DNA of 64,000 bases from Rhodococcus spongiicola (GTDB taxonomy: Bacteria; Actinomycetota; Actinomycetes; Mycobacteriales; Mycobacteriaceae), in the NCBI RefSeq assembly GCF_004011835.1, contig NZ_RKLN01000007.1, positions 62,001 through 126,000 of the forward strand, read 5' to 3'. Shown piece after piece: positions 8,889 through 17,273 of this stretch (positions are counted from its first letter, which is position 1; the number at the start of each line of letters is the position of its first letter). A model generated the notes under the pieces. That model was not told the DNA's origin, did no database searches, and saw only the letters and a list, made by a program, of their open reading frames with translations. The translations under genes were made by a program, and so were the position numbers.

Positions 8889-9178
8889 GCCGGAACGTTC
8901 ATCGCGTGCAGCATGCCGGTGAAGTCTGCCTCGGAGACTTCGTACTCACCGGCTGTGCCGTGCGCGATCTCGGAGATCTCAGTCAGCCGGGAATGGAGGT
9001 TGCCCAACGCTGCGCCGGTCGCCTCGAGGCCGGCGACGCACACCTTGGCGAACTCGGTCCCCGGCAGCGCGGCCTCGGAGTCCGCGAACGGAGTGCTCAC
9101 ATCGGTGCCGATGATCGTGTCGGCCACATCGGTGATCGCTGTAGCGAACCGCCGCAGCATCTCGGCATCGACGTTCAA
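8885..9178 (-). CDS. EspC-like type VII (ESX) secretion-associated protein
   Basis: 97 residues of the ESX-1 EspC type: the amphipathic N-terminus LNVDAEMLRRFATAI is the family's opening, and helices continue to a C-terminal Y-E-V-S-E (79-83), which fits the YxxxD/E export signal of ESX substrates. The best start is TTG 9178, preceded by a G-rich Shine-Dalgarno; an open frame continues far upstream but has no family similarity. It is followed with a 4-bp overlap by the WXG/glycine-zipper protein, so it probably works as that protein's secretion partner. No ESX core component (EccC, EccB, MycP) lies in the window. Confidence 0.7.
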   Translation of the reverse strand: MNVDAEMLRRFATAITDVADTIIGTDVSTPFADSEAALPGTEFAKVCVAGLEATGAALGNLHSRLTEISEIAHGTAGEYEVSEADFTGMLHAMNVPA

Positions 9179-9303
9179 CGAACTGCCCCCCTCGAATGAG
9201 TCACTCAGCCAGACAACGTAGCAGTGCTGTGTACCGGTGGGCGGGCACGGCCCCGGGACCGGTGGACAATGCACCCTCCAACCAGGCGCCCCCACACGCG
9301 TCG

Positions 9304-11085
9304 TCACCGACGACTTGTACCCACCCGGATAGGGGCAGCGTCGAGCACGGCGAACGAGTGACCGGGCAGCACGATTGCCGACGCCGTCTCGTCGACCTCC
9401 GGTTCGTCCCACCACAGCAAGGGGACGCCACCGACCGGTACCGTCACCGAGCCCGGGCCCAGGTTGCACACGATCCGTAGGTCCCCCCGGATCAGCGCGA
9501 TCCAGCGCTCGTCCTCGTCGTACTCCACCTTGAGATGCTCGAGCCACGGGTCGGTGAGGTCGGCGCGGCTGTGCCGCAGCGAGATCAGCCGGCGATAGCA
9601 GTCGAGCAGTCGAGCGTGGGTCGGTTGCTGCGGCTCGGTCCAGTCGAGCTTCGACCGCAGGAACGTTTCGGGGTCCTGGGGATCGGGGATGTCGTCGGTG
9701 CTCCAGCCGTGCTCGGCGAACTCGCGTCGTCGTCCCTGTGCCGTGGACTCTCCGAGTTCGGGCTCGGGGTGGGATGTGAAGTACTGGAACGGTGTTCGTG
9801 CACCCCATTCCTCGCCCATGAACAGCATCGGTGTGTACGGCGAGCACAGCACCAGCGCTGCCTTGACCGCGAGCTGCCCGCTGGTGAGGTACTCGCTCGG
9901 CCTATCGCCGGTCGCGCGGTTCCCGATCTGATCGTGGGTGCATGTGTACGCGAGCATTGCGTCGGCGGGAATTCTTCGAATGTCTATGGGGCGACCATGA
10001 TTGCGACCTCGGAATGTGGAGTAGGTTCCGCTGTGGAAGTAGCCGTGGAGGAGGGTGTGCGCCAGCGCCTGAAGGGAGCCGAAATCGCCGTAGTATCCCT
10101 GACGCTCGCTGGACACCGCGGCGTGGATCGCGTGATGGACATCGTCGTCCCACTGCGCGCTCAGTCCGTACCCGCCGGCAACCCGGGCCGTGATGATCTT
10201 GGGGTCGTTGAGGTCGCTCTCCGCGATGAGTGTGAGCGGCCTTCGTAGGTGCGTCGACAGGGTGTGGACCTCGATCGACAGTTCCTCGAGCAGGTGGGTG
10301 GCGCTGTTGTCGACGAGCGCGTGCACGGCGTCCAGGCGAAGTGCGTCGATGTGGAACTCGCGGAACCAGCGCAGGGCGTTCTCGATGATGAACCGGCGGA
10401 CCTCACCGCTGTCCTTGTCGGACAGATTGATGACGCGGCCCCATGAGGTCGCGCCGTCGGCGAGGTACGGCCCGAACCTGTCGAGGTAGTTGCCGGAGGG
10501 TCCGAGATGGTTGTAGACAACGTCCAGCACAACCGCGAGACCACGGCCGTGGCACGCGTCGACGAACCGTTGCAGACCGTCGGGTCCGCCGTATGCCTCA
10601 TGGACCGCGTACCAGAGGACGCCGTCGTATCCCCAGTTGTGGGTGCCGTTGAACGCGGCGACCGGCATCAACTCGACGAAACTCACGCCGAGTTCGACGA
10701 GATGATCGAGTTTCTCGATCGCGGCATCGAACGTGCCTTCCGAGGTGAACGTCCCGACGTGAAGTTCATAGACGACGCTGCCGGCGAGTTGGCATCCCGT
10801 CCACATGGTGTCGGTCCACCCGGCGGGATCGAGGTCGTGCAGTTGCGAGAGGAGGTGCACGCCCTCGGGCTGGCGCGGCGACCGCGGATCGGGGAGCACC
10901 GTCGGGGACTCGTCGAGCACGAAACCGTACCGCGCCCCCAGTTCGGCGTCGACATCGGCACGCCACCACCCGTCGGGTGAGCGGCTCATGTCGTGTTCGG
11001 TCCCATCGACATGGACGCGGACCGATCGGGGAATCGGGGCCCAGACCTCGAATGTGTGCACGTGATCAGCATGCACCGAGTGCAT
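9304..11085 (-). CDS. treZ: Malto-oligosyltrehalose trehalohydrolase
   Basis: GH13 enzyme that releases trehalose from the end of maltooligosyl-trehalose made by TreY. The protein is 593 residues from ATG 11085. N-terminal residues (FEVWAPIPRSVRVHVDG) form the CBM48-like beta domain. Catalytic blocks are DVVYNHLG, the nucleophile in LRLDAVHAL (D252), the acid/base in LIAESDLND (E289) and the transition-state Asp in CTHDQIGNR (D385), all in normal order. An open frame continues upstream, but the start is fixed by the domain onset. It is separated from treY by a gene on the opposite strand. Two 16-bp direct repeats lie just upstream of its start. Confidence 0.95.
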   Translation of the reverse strand: MHSVHADHVHTFEVWAPIPRSVRVHVDGTEHDMSRSPDGWWRADVDAELGARYGFVLDESPTVLPDPRSPRQPEGVHLLSQLHDLDPAGWTDTMWTGCQLAGSVVYELHVGTFTSEGTFDAAIEKLDHLVELGVSFVELMPVAAFNGTHNWGYDGVLWYAVHEAYGGPDGLQRFVDACHGRGLAVVLDVVYNHLGPSGNYLDRFGPYLADGATSWGRVINLSDKDSGEVRRFIIENALRWFREFHIDALRLDAVHALVDNSATHLLEELSIEVHTLSTHLRRPLTLIAESDLNDPKIITARVAGGYGLSAQWDDDVHHAIHAAVSSERQGYYGDFGSLQALAHTLLHGYFHSGTYSTFRGRNHGRPIDIRRIPADAMLAYTCTHDQIGNRATGDRPSEYLTSGQLAVKAALVLCSPYTPMLFMGEEWGARTPFQYFTSHPEPELGESTAQGRRREFAEHGWSTDDIPDPQDPETFLRSKLDWTEPQQPTHARLLDCYRRLISLRHSRADLTDPWLEHLKVEYDEDERWIALIRGDLRIVCNLGPGSVTVPVGGVPLLWWDEPEVDETASAIVLPGHSFAVLDAAPIRVGTSRR

Positions 11086-11107
11086 GCATACCGCACCGGT
11101 CTGAGCG

Positions 11108-11146
11108 GGTGCGGTTTCGGTCACAGGCCAGGTGCGGTTTCGGTCA
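11108..11146 (+). repeat. Pair of 16-bp direct repeats upstream of treZ
   Basis: GGTGCGGTTTCGGTCA occurs at 11108-11123 and again, identical, at 11131-11146, a 23-bp period (about two helical turns). It lies between the divergent treZ and methyltransferase starts and may be a regulator binding pair. A 10-bp tandem repeat CGACAAGGTT follows at 11199-11218, close to the methyltransferase start. Confidence 0.6.
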
Positions 11147-11232
11147 TTCGGAGGACAATCGACGATGGACCGAACCGGAGCCGACGACGTTCCAGAGTCG
11201 ACAAGGTTCGACAAGGTTGAGGAGATGCTGCA

Positions 11233-12084
11233 ATGAACCAACCTCGTGGAGTGGGCGTGACAGCGGTCTTCGTTGCCGCGGCGCGCGCCCTCGAGAGCGC
11301 GCGAGACGATCGATTGTTCAACGACCCTTGGGCAGGCGAGTTCGTCCGCCATTCGGGTTGGAATCCACCGACGGACGAGCTTGACGACTCCAGTCGCGAT
11401 GAGTTGGCAACCTGGGTGGCCGTGCGCACGAAATTCCTCGATGACTTCGCGCTGGATTCCGTCGACACCGGATGCGGGCAGGTGGTTCTACTCGGGGCTG
11501 GACTCGACACACGCGCGTTCCGACTGCCATGGCTTCGGCAGGTCAACGTCTACGAACTCGACACACCCGACATGGTGGATTTCAAGGCAGCTGTGCTGGG
11601 TGACACCACCCCGGAGGTGGCAGTACGGGTAGTCGTGCCGGTCGACCTCCGCGAGGACTGGCCGGCGGCGCTCCGCGACGCAGGATTCCGGTCGGACATC
11701 CCGACGGCGTGGATCCTGGAAGGGTTGCTGCTGTATCTGCCCGACGATGCGGTCGCCACGCTGATGGACGGCATCGGCAAGTTGTCGGCTCCCGGGAGCG
11801 CAATAGGCGCGTCGATCACCAACGTCGACCCTACGGCGACGATGAGTGACGCGCACGTGGTTCGTGACACCTTGATCAGTCGGGAAGGATGGCTGTCCTT
11901 GCTGCACTGGAACGGTCCTGAGGACCCAGTGGCCTGGTTCGGCTCCCACGGCTGGCGTGCGACCGCGTTGCCGACCGAGGAACTCGCGCAGCGGTACGGG
12001 CGGACGATGCCCGACAAGTCCGTGCTGACACAGGTGCGGCCCGGGGTCCGGTGGTTGGTCTCCGCCGTGCGGAACCAGGACTAG
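11233..12084 (+). CDS. SAM-dependent methyltransferase, LCM/PF04072 family
   Basis: 283-residue methyltransferase of the family abundant in mycobacteria and rhodococci (annotated as S-adenosylmethionine-dependent methyltransferases of the leucine carboxyl methyltransferase superfamily). The SAM site is VVLLGAGLDTRAFRL (around 81-95), preceded by the family helix RTKFLDDF and followed by the acidic strand VYELDTP. The block WILEGLLLYLPDDAV is also diagnostic. ATG 11233 has GAGGAG 8 bp upstream. Its substrate is unknown. It is transcribed opposite to the tre genes and sits exactly between treY and treZ, probably inserted there. Confidence 0.9.
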   Translation: MNQPRGVGVTAVFVAAARALESARDDRLFNDPWAGEFVRHSGWNPPTDELDDSSRDELATWVAVRTKFLDDFALDSVDTGCGQVVLLGAGLDTRAFRLPWLRQVNVYELDTPDMVDFKAAVLGDTTPEVAVRVVVPVDLREDWPAALRDAGFRSDIPTAWILEGLLLYLPDDAVATLMDGIGKLSAPGSAIGASITNVDPTATMSDAHVVRDTLISREGWLSLLHWNGPEDPVAWFGSHGWRATALPTEELAQRYGRTMPDKSVLTQVRPGVRWLVSAVRNQD

Positions 12085-12134
12085 GAAAACACGACTAGGA
12101 AAATACCCAGAGTCGCCACGTCGCACTGTGACGC

Positions 12135-14516
12135 TCACGGGCAATCCAGTCGGACCAGTAGAGCAACCGGCAACCGATCGAACACCTTCGACAGCGGGGT
12201 GGATCCGGAGTACAGCTCGCCGGTGAGGCGATCGAACCAGCTACCAGTGGGAAGCGCGACGCTCGAACTGCCCCAGCCGGTCTCGTGCAGGCTGACGCTG
12301 TGCCGGGTCGCCAACGCGATGACGTCGGAGGCCGTGTCTGCGGGGCCCCTGGCGAATCCGAGTAGGTGGTCCCGGGCCGACCCGACGCCGAACACCGGCC
12401 GGTAATGGCCGCCGACGAAACTGTCCGGACGTTCCCGGCGCAGTCGGAGCGCCACACGCGTCACTTGCATCTTCGTGGCCCCGGAATCGTCGATCGGTGG
12501 CACCTCGACACCGGGGGTGTCCAACGACTTGAGCAGGGTGCGGCGGAGCTCATAGTCCACGGGTCGACGATTGTCGGGATCGACCAGCGAGTCTTCCCAC
12601 AGCTCGGTGCCCTGATAGACGTCCGGGATGCCAGGTCCGCAAAGTTGCAGGAGTTTGCGGCCCATCGCGTCCGACCAGCCGTGCGGCGCGAGTTGGCGCG
12701 CCACGAGCCCGATGCTGCGACCGACCGGACCGTCGAGCACCCGGTCGACCCATCCGTGCACGGCGTGTTCGAAGTGCCGGTCGATCTCTGTCCACGACGT
12801 GCGAGTCCCGGCTTCACGAATGGACTTCTCGGCGAACCGGTGCAGCCGGTCACGGAACTCGTGCGAAGGGGCCTCACCGGCGTCGTCAACTGGCCAGATG
12901 CCGAACATGTTCTGCCACAAGAACAATCCGGTCACGCCGTCGGGGCTGGGCGTCGACATCTCCCAGTCGGCGACGCAGCGCACCCACAGTTCCGGCACCT
13001 GGGAGAGCACGCCGATTCGGGCCCGGACATCCTCGCCGCGCTTGGTGTCGTGCGTCGACAGGGTGGTCATGGTTCGTGGCCACCGGCGGGCCCGTTCGGC
13101 GGCCCGCACGTGGAACTCGGCGGGCGCGATACCGAACCGGCCCGGGTCGCCACCCACTTCCTGGAGCGACACGAGCCTGGCCGTGCGGTAGAACAGGCGA
13201 TCTTCGACGGCCTTCGCGGTCACAGCGCCACATACCTGCTCGAAACGCGTCCGCGACTCCGTACCCACGATGAGTGCGCCGGCAAGTGTCGTCATGGCGG
13301 CTTCCCACTCGGGATGAGCGTCGAGGACGTCCGCGATCATGCGGGGCAGGGCGACGGCGAGCGTTGAGTAGTCCGTGCGGTATGCCGGTGCCGACGCCAA
13401 GAGCTCGGCGAGTGCGTCGCGCAGTGCGTCCGGGTTGCAGAAGGCCGGTGAGTCTCGCAGGATCGCGCGCGACAGTCTCCGCACCTCGGGTGCCAGGTCG
13501 GTGCAGGCCGCCAGTCTCCTCAGGTCAGTTTCGTTGCTGTGCAGCCACTCCCGATTCCCTGGTGCGCCCGCACGTGCGGCGAGTTCCGTGAGAGTCGCGG
13601 CGCCGGACCGATCGAGGAAGACGCCGTCGTACTCGGCGAGCGCGTCGTAGCCGGTGGTCCCGTCCACCGGTAACGTCGGATCCAGGGGTTCGTCCGCGGC
13701 GAGGATCTTCTCGATCACCAGTAGGCGGTCAGGTCCGATCAGCCCGCGAAGGCTCGTCAGGTATTCGGCGGGGTTGCTCAACCCGTCCGGGTGATCGACG
13801 CGGACGCCGTCGACGAGTTCGTCCCGGAGCCAGGACGAGAACTGGTGATGAGTCGTGTCGAAGACGCGTGGATCTTCCTGCCGAACCGCGGCCAGGTCGT
13901 TGATCGCGAAGAATCTCCGGTAGCCGACCTTCCCGTCGCGCCATCCGACCAGTCGATACGACTGACGGTTGTGCACCTCTCGCGGGTCTGCATCCTCGGT
14001 CCCCGGGGCGATCGGGAACCGCAGGTCGCCGACGGCGAGCAGGGGGGTGCCGTTGGTCCGGTCGATCCGCAGCGTGTTCAACTCGGAAACGTCCGCGAGC
14101 ACCGGCAGCGCGATTCGACCATCAGCACCGTTGTCCTCGCGCCAGTCGACGTCGAAGAAGCGTGCGAAGGGTGAGCGTTGGCCGTTCGTCAGCACGTCCC
14201 ACCACCAGCGGTTCTCGTTCGGCTTCGAGATGCCCATGTGGTTGGGCACGAGGTCGACGATCAGCCCCATGTGCCTCTCACGTAGTTCCGCGGACAGGGC
14301 CACCAGCGCTGCGCGGCCTCCGAGTTCCGTCGAGACGGTGGTCGGGTCGGTGACGTCGTAGCCGTGCGTCGATCCGGATGTCGCGGTGAGGATCGGTGAC
14401 AGGTACAGATGCGAGACGCCGAGGCGGTCGAGATAGTCGGCGAGGCGTCGGGCGTCGTCGAGCGTGAACGAATCACCCCGCAGTTGGAGTCGGTAGGTAG
14501 CGGTGATCGGCTTCAT
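12135..14516 (-). CDS. treY: Maltooligosyl trehalose synthase
   Basis: GH13 intramolecular transglucosylase that converts the reducing-end alpha-1,4 bond of maltodextrins to the alpha,alpha-1,1 bond of trehalose. 793 residues, normal for the family. It opens with [19 protein letters not shown] and the [13 protein letters not shown] block. The nucleophile motif is VRVDHPDGL (D241), followed by [12 protein letters not shown] with the acid/base Glu. The insertion domain and C-terminal beta domain are present, ending [23 protein letters not shown] 14516 overlaps the treX stop by 4 bp (ATGA), so the two are translationally coupled. It makes trehalose from glycogen together with TreX and TreZ. Confidence 0.95.
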   Translation of the reverse strand: MKPITATYRLQLRGDSFTLDDARRLADYLDRLGVSHLYLSPILTATSGSTHGYDVTDPTTVSTELGGRAALVALSAELRERHMGLIVDLVPNHMGISKPNENRWWWDVLTNGQRSPFARFFDVDWREDNGADGRIALPVLADVSELNTLRIDRTNGTPLLAVGDLRFPIAPGTEDADPREVHNRQSYRLVGWRDGKVGYRRFFAINDLAAVRQEDPRVFDTTHHQFSSWLRDELVDGVRVDHPDGLSNPAEYLTSLRGLIGPDRLLVIEKILAADEPLDPTLPVDGTTGYDALAEYDGVFLDRSGAATLTELAARAGAPGNREWLHSNETDLRRLAACTDLAPEVRRLSRAILRDSPAFCNPDALRDALAELLASAPAYRTDYSTLAVALPRMIADVLDAHPEWEAAMTTLAGALIVGTESRTRFEQVCGAVTAKAVEDRLFYRTARLVSLQEVGGDPGRFGIAPAEFHVRAAERARRWPRTMTTLSTHDTKRGEDVRARIGVLSQVPELWVRCVADWEMSTPSPDGVTGLFLWQNMFGIWPVDDAGEAPSHEFRDRLHRFAEKSIREAGTRTSWTEIDRHFEHAVHGWVDRVLDGPVGRSIGLVARQLAPHGWSDAMGRKLLQLCGPGIPDVYQGTELWEDSLVDPDNRRPVDYELRRTLLKSLDTPGVEVPPIDDSGATKMQVTRVALRLRRERPDSFVGGHYRPVFGVGSARDHLLGFARGPADTASDVIALATRHSVSLHETGWGSSSVALPTGSWFDRLTGELYSGSTPLSKVFDRLPVALLVRLDCP

Positions 14517-16630
14517 GTCGCTCTGTCCCGACACAGTACCAGCAGAGACCGGGACGGGACCGAGAGTGTCTCATCCGATGTCGTCGCGAGATCTGTTGCC
14601 CCGGTGGGGGAGTCGGTGTCGAGCACGCCTACCCATCGGGTGTCGGAGTCGTCGAGGGGAACGGTGAATTCGAGGTCCTCGTCGTGGGCGTTGAAGAACA
14701 GCAGGAACGAGTCGTCCACCACTCGATTGCCACGCCGGTCCGGTTCGGGGATCGCGTCACCGCCCAGATACACGACGAGGCCCCTGCCGAACTCGCTGCC
14801 CCAGTCCTCGGCGGTCATCTCCCTGCCCGACGGGGTGAGCCACGCGATGTCGCGGCGGTGCTCGCCGTGAGTCGGGCGGCCCGCGAAGAACCGGCGTCGC
14901 CGGAACACCGGGTGCGCGGCCCGCAGTGCGGTCGCCCGCCGGGTGAAGGCGAGCAGATCGGTGTTCGACTCGCGGAGCGACCAGTCCATCCACGACAACG
15001 GCGAGTCGTGGCAGTAGGCGTTGTTGTTGCCGTACTGGGTGCGGCCCATCTCGTCACCGTGAGCGAGCATCGGGGTGCCCTGACTGAGCAGCAACGTCGC
15101 CAGGATGTTCCGCCGCTGGCGGGCCCGCAGCGTGAGGATCCTGGGATCGTCGGTGGGGCCCTCGACACCGCAGTTCCAGGAGCGGTTGTAGCTCTCGCCG
15201 TCTTGGTTGTTCTCGCCGTTGTCCTCATTGTGCTTCTCGTCGTACGAAACGAGGTCGGTGAGAGTGAACCCGTCGTGCGCGGTGACGAAGTTGATGCTCG
15301 CACCGGGGCGGCGTCCGGTGGCCTCGTACAGGTCCGACGATCCGGTCAGCCGGGATGCGAACTCACCGAGAGTGGACGGTTCGCCGCGCCAGTAATCGCG
15401 AACGGTGTCGCGATACTTGCCGTTCCACTCGGTCCACAGACCTGGGAAGTTGCCGACCTGGTATCCGCCCTCGCCGACGTCCCACGGCTCGGCGATCAGC
15501 TTGACCTGACTGACCACCGGGTCCTGTTGAACCAGGTTGAAGAACGCGGAAAGCCGGTCCACGTCGTGTAGTTCACGTGCCAGTGTCGACGCGAGATCGA
15601 AGCGGAACCCGTCGACGTGCATCTCGGTTACCCAGTAGCGCAGCGAGTCCATGATGAGTTGGAGTGTGTGCGGATGACGGGCGTTCAGGCTGTTTCCGGT
15701 ACCGGTGTAGTCCTTGTACAGGGCCGGATCGTCGTCGTCGAGTCGGTAGTAGGCAGCGTTGTCGATACCACGGAAGACGATCGTCGGGCCGAGGTGATCG
15801 CCTTCGGCGGTGTGGTTGTAGACGACGTCGAGGATGACCTCTATCCCGGCCTCGTGGAACGTGCGGACCATTGTCTTGAATTCGGTGACCACCCCACTGG
15901 GCTTGGTCGCCGAGGAGTATTCCGTGTGCGGCGCCAGAAATCCGACGGTGTTGTAGCCCCAGAAGTTCCGCAGCCCTTGGTCCAGCAGGACCTTGTCGTG
16001 CATGAACTGGTGCACTGGCATCAACTCGATCGCGGTGACGCCCAGCGATCGCAGATGACCGATCACCTCGTGATGGGCCAGTCCGGCGTAGGTGCCGCGC
16101 AATTCTTCCGGCAACTCTGGATGCGTCGCGGTCATGCCCTTCACGTGCGCCTCGTAGATGAGAGTCTCGTGGTAGGGCGTGCGTGGCGGCCGATCCGCAC
16201 CCCACTCGAAGAAGGGGTTGATGACCACCGTCGTCATGGTGTGGCCCAGGGAGTCCTCACCGTATGTGTAGAGCGACGGATGGTTGTCGAAGGTGCCGTC
16301 GAATGCCTTACCGTACGGGTCGAGCAGCAGCTTCGACGGATCGCAGCGCAGGCCGGCCGACGGGTCGTACCGACCGTGCACTCGGAACCCGTAACGCTGT
16401 CCCGGGCCGACCGACGGCAGGTACGCATGCCAGACGTATCCGTCCACCTCGTCGAGTGGGAGTCGTGTCTCCGCACCGTCCTTCGCAATCAGGCACAATT
16501 CGACCGTGTCAGCCACCTCGGAGAACAGCGAGAAGTTCGTGCCACCGCCGTCGTAGGTGGCGCCGAGGGGGTACGCGCTGCCCGGCCACACCTCGACCCG
16601 CGGGCTTCCCGACGGATCGTTGCGCTCCAT
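14513..16630 (-). CDS. treX: Glycogen debranching enzyme (isoamylase type)
   Basis: GH13 isoamylase-type debranching enzyme (TreX/GlgX) that removes alpha-1,6 branches to supply linear maltodextrins to TreY. 705 residues from ATG 16630; the start coincides with the N-terminal domain [20 protein letters not shown]. Motifs in order are [10 protein letters not shown], the nucleophile in DGFRFDLAS (D345), the acid/base in [14 protein letters not shown] and [11 protein letters not shown]. First gene of the leftward treX-treY operon. A divergent small secreted-protein gene starts about 115 bp away. The name glgX is equally used; context with treY/treZ favours treX. Confidence 0.95.
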   Translation of the reverse strand: MERNDPSGSPRVEVWPGSAYPLGATYDGGGTNFSLFSEVADTVELCLIAKDGAETRLPLDEVDGYVWHAYLPSVGPGQRYGFRVHGRYDPSAGLRCDPSKLLLDPYGKAFDGTFDNHPSLYTYGEDSLGHTMTTVVINPFFEWGADRPPRTPYHETLIYEAHVKGMTATHPELPEELRGTYAGLAHHEVIGHLRSLGVTAIELMPVHQFMHDKVLLDQGLRNFWGYNTVGFLAPHTEYSSATKPSGVVTEFKTMVRTFHEAGIEVILDVVYNHTAEGDHLGPTIVFRGIDNAAYYRLDDDDPALYKDYTGTGNSLNARHPHTLQLIMDSLRYWVTEMHVDGFRFDLASTLARELHDVDRLSAFFNLVQQDPVVSQVKLIAEPWDVGEGGYQVGNFPGLWTEWNGKYRDTVRDYWRGEPSTLGEFASRLTGSSDLYEATGRRPGASINFVTAHDGFTLTDLVSYDEKHNEDNGENNQDGESYNRSWNCGVEGPTDDPRILTLRARQRRNILATLLLSQGTPMLAHGDEMGRTQYGNNNAYCHDSPLSWMDWSLRESNTDLLAFTRRATALRAAHPVFRRRRFFAGRPTHGEHRRDIAWLTPSGREMTAEDWGSEFGRGLVVYLGGDAIPEPDRRGNRVVDDSFLLFFNAHDEDLEFTVPLDDSDTRWVGVLDTDSPTGATDLATTSDETLSVPSRSLLVLCRDRAT

Positions 16631-16745
16631 GCTGGGAAACCTTAGCCGTTCGGTGACCGGTTCTCTTGCGGGACGAGATCGGCGGAATCTCGTCGTAGCG
16701 TTACCGTGGGAGAACGTACACATACAGACCCGAGAGGTGGGGACG

Positions 16746-17009
16746 ATGCCTTCGATCGGCAACGTACGGAGGGTCGCTGCAGTGGTCGGACCTGCCGCGA
16801 TCGGCATCGCGGCACTGGTCGGCAGTGCGGGCACGGCGAACGCCGAGGAAACCCCGGCAGCCCCCGGGATCCTGGAAATCGAACTCGACTTAGCGGACGG
16901 AGGACCCACCGCCGAAGTCGAGTTCGTCGACCTGGAGGGCGCACATCGCGAGATCCAGGTCGACCTCCAGACCGGTCAAATCGTCGAGGAAGAACCCGAG
17001 GACGATTGA
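16746..17009 (+). CDS. Small secreted protein with PepSY-like repeat
   Basis: 87 residues. A signal peptide is clear: basic start, then [20 protein letters not shown] and a signal-peptidase-like site at TANA-EE (around 33-35). The mature acidic part contains one beta-alpha-beta unit ([33 protein letters not shown]) resembling half of a PepSY module, and ends in a Glu/Asp-rich tail. ATG 16746 is preceded by GAGAGGTGG. No operon partner is obvious: UPF0182 lies 265 bp downstream and treX is divergent. Secretion to the cell envelope is well supported; a protease-inhibitory or envelope-sensing role would be a guess. Confidence 0.72.
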   Translation: MPSIGNVRRVAAVVGPAAIGIAALVGSAGTANAEETPAAPGILEIELDLADGGPTAEVEFVDLEGAHREIQVDLQTGQIVEEEPEDD

Positions 17010-17273
17010 GTTCCACTCAGTCGGAATAAGTTCTGCGATCAGTTCGGCGATGAAGGGGCGTACGCCCTCCTCGAACCCGAGGATCAGCGGGCCGCCGAAA
17101 GCATCACCGGCGCGCGCCATTCTGGACACCGGTGCCGCGCCGAACGGCGGTGCGCAAGCCGGCGACCATAGCAGGCCCCCTCCGGTAATATCGTTCGCAC
17201 GGACGCGTCGACGTGATGACGCGACGGAAGCGTCATCGTGGTTCCCGGACGCGCGCCGATGGGAGCGTGGGAC

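Noticed and set aside
9179-9847. A long N-terminal extension of the EspC-like protein
   Set aside because: It reads through the treZ 3' end out of frame, is Arg-rich and has no similarity; the TTG at 9178 directly precedes the family N-terminus.
11086-11352. An upstream start extending TreZ by 89 residues
   Set aside because: It would overlap the divergent methyltransferase start and adds sequence unlike the family; the CBM48 domain begins right after ATG 11085.
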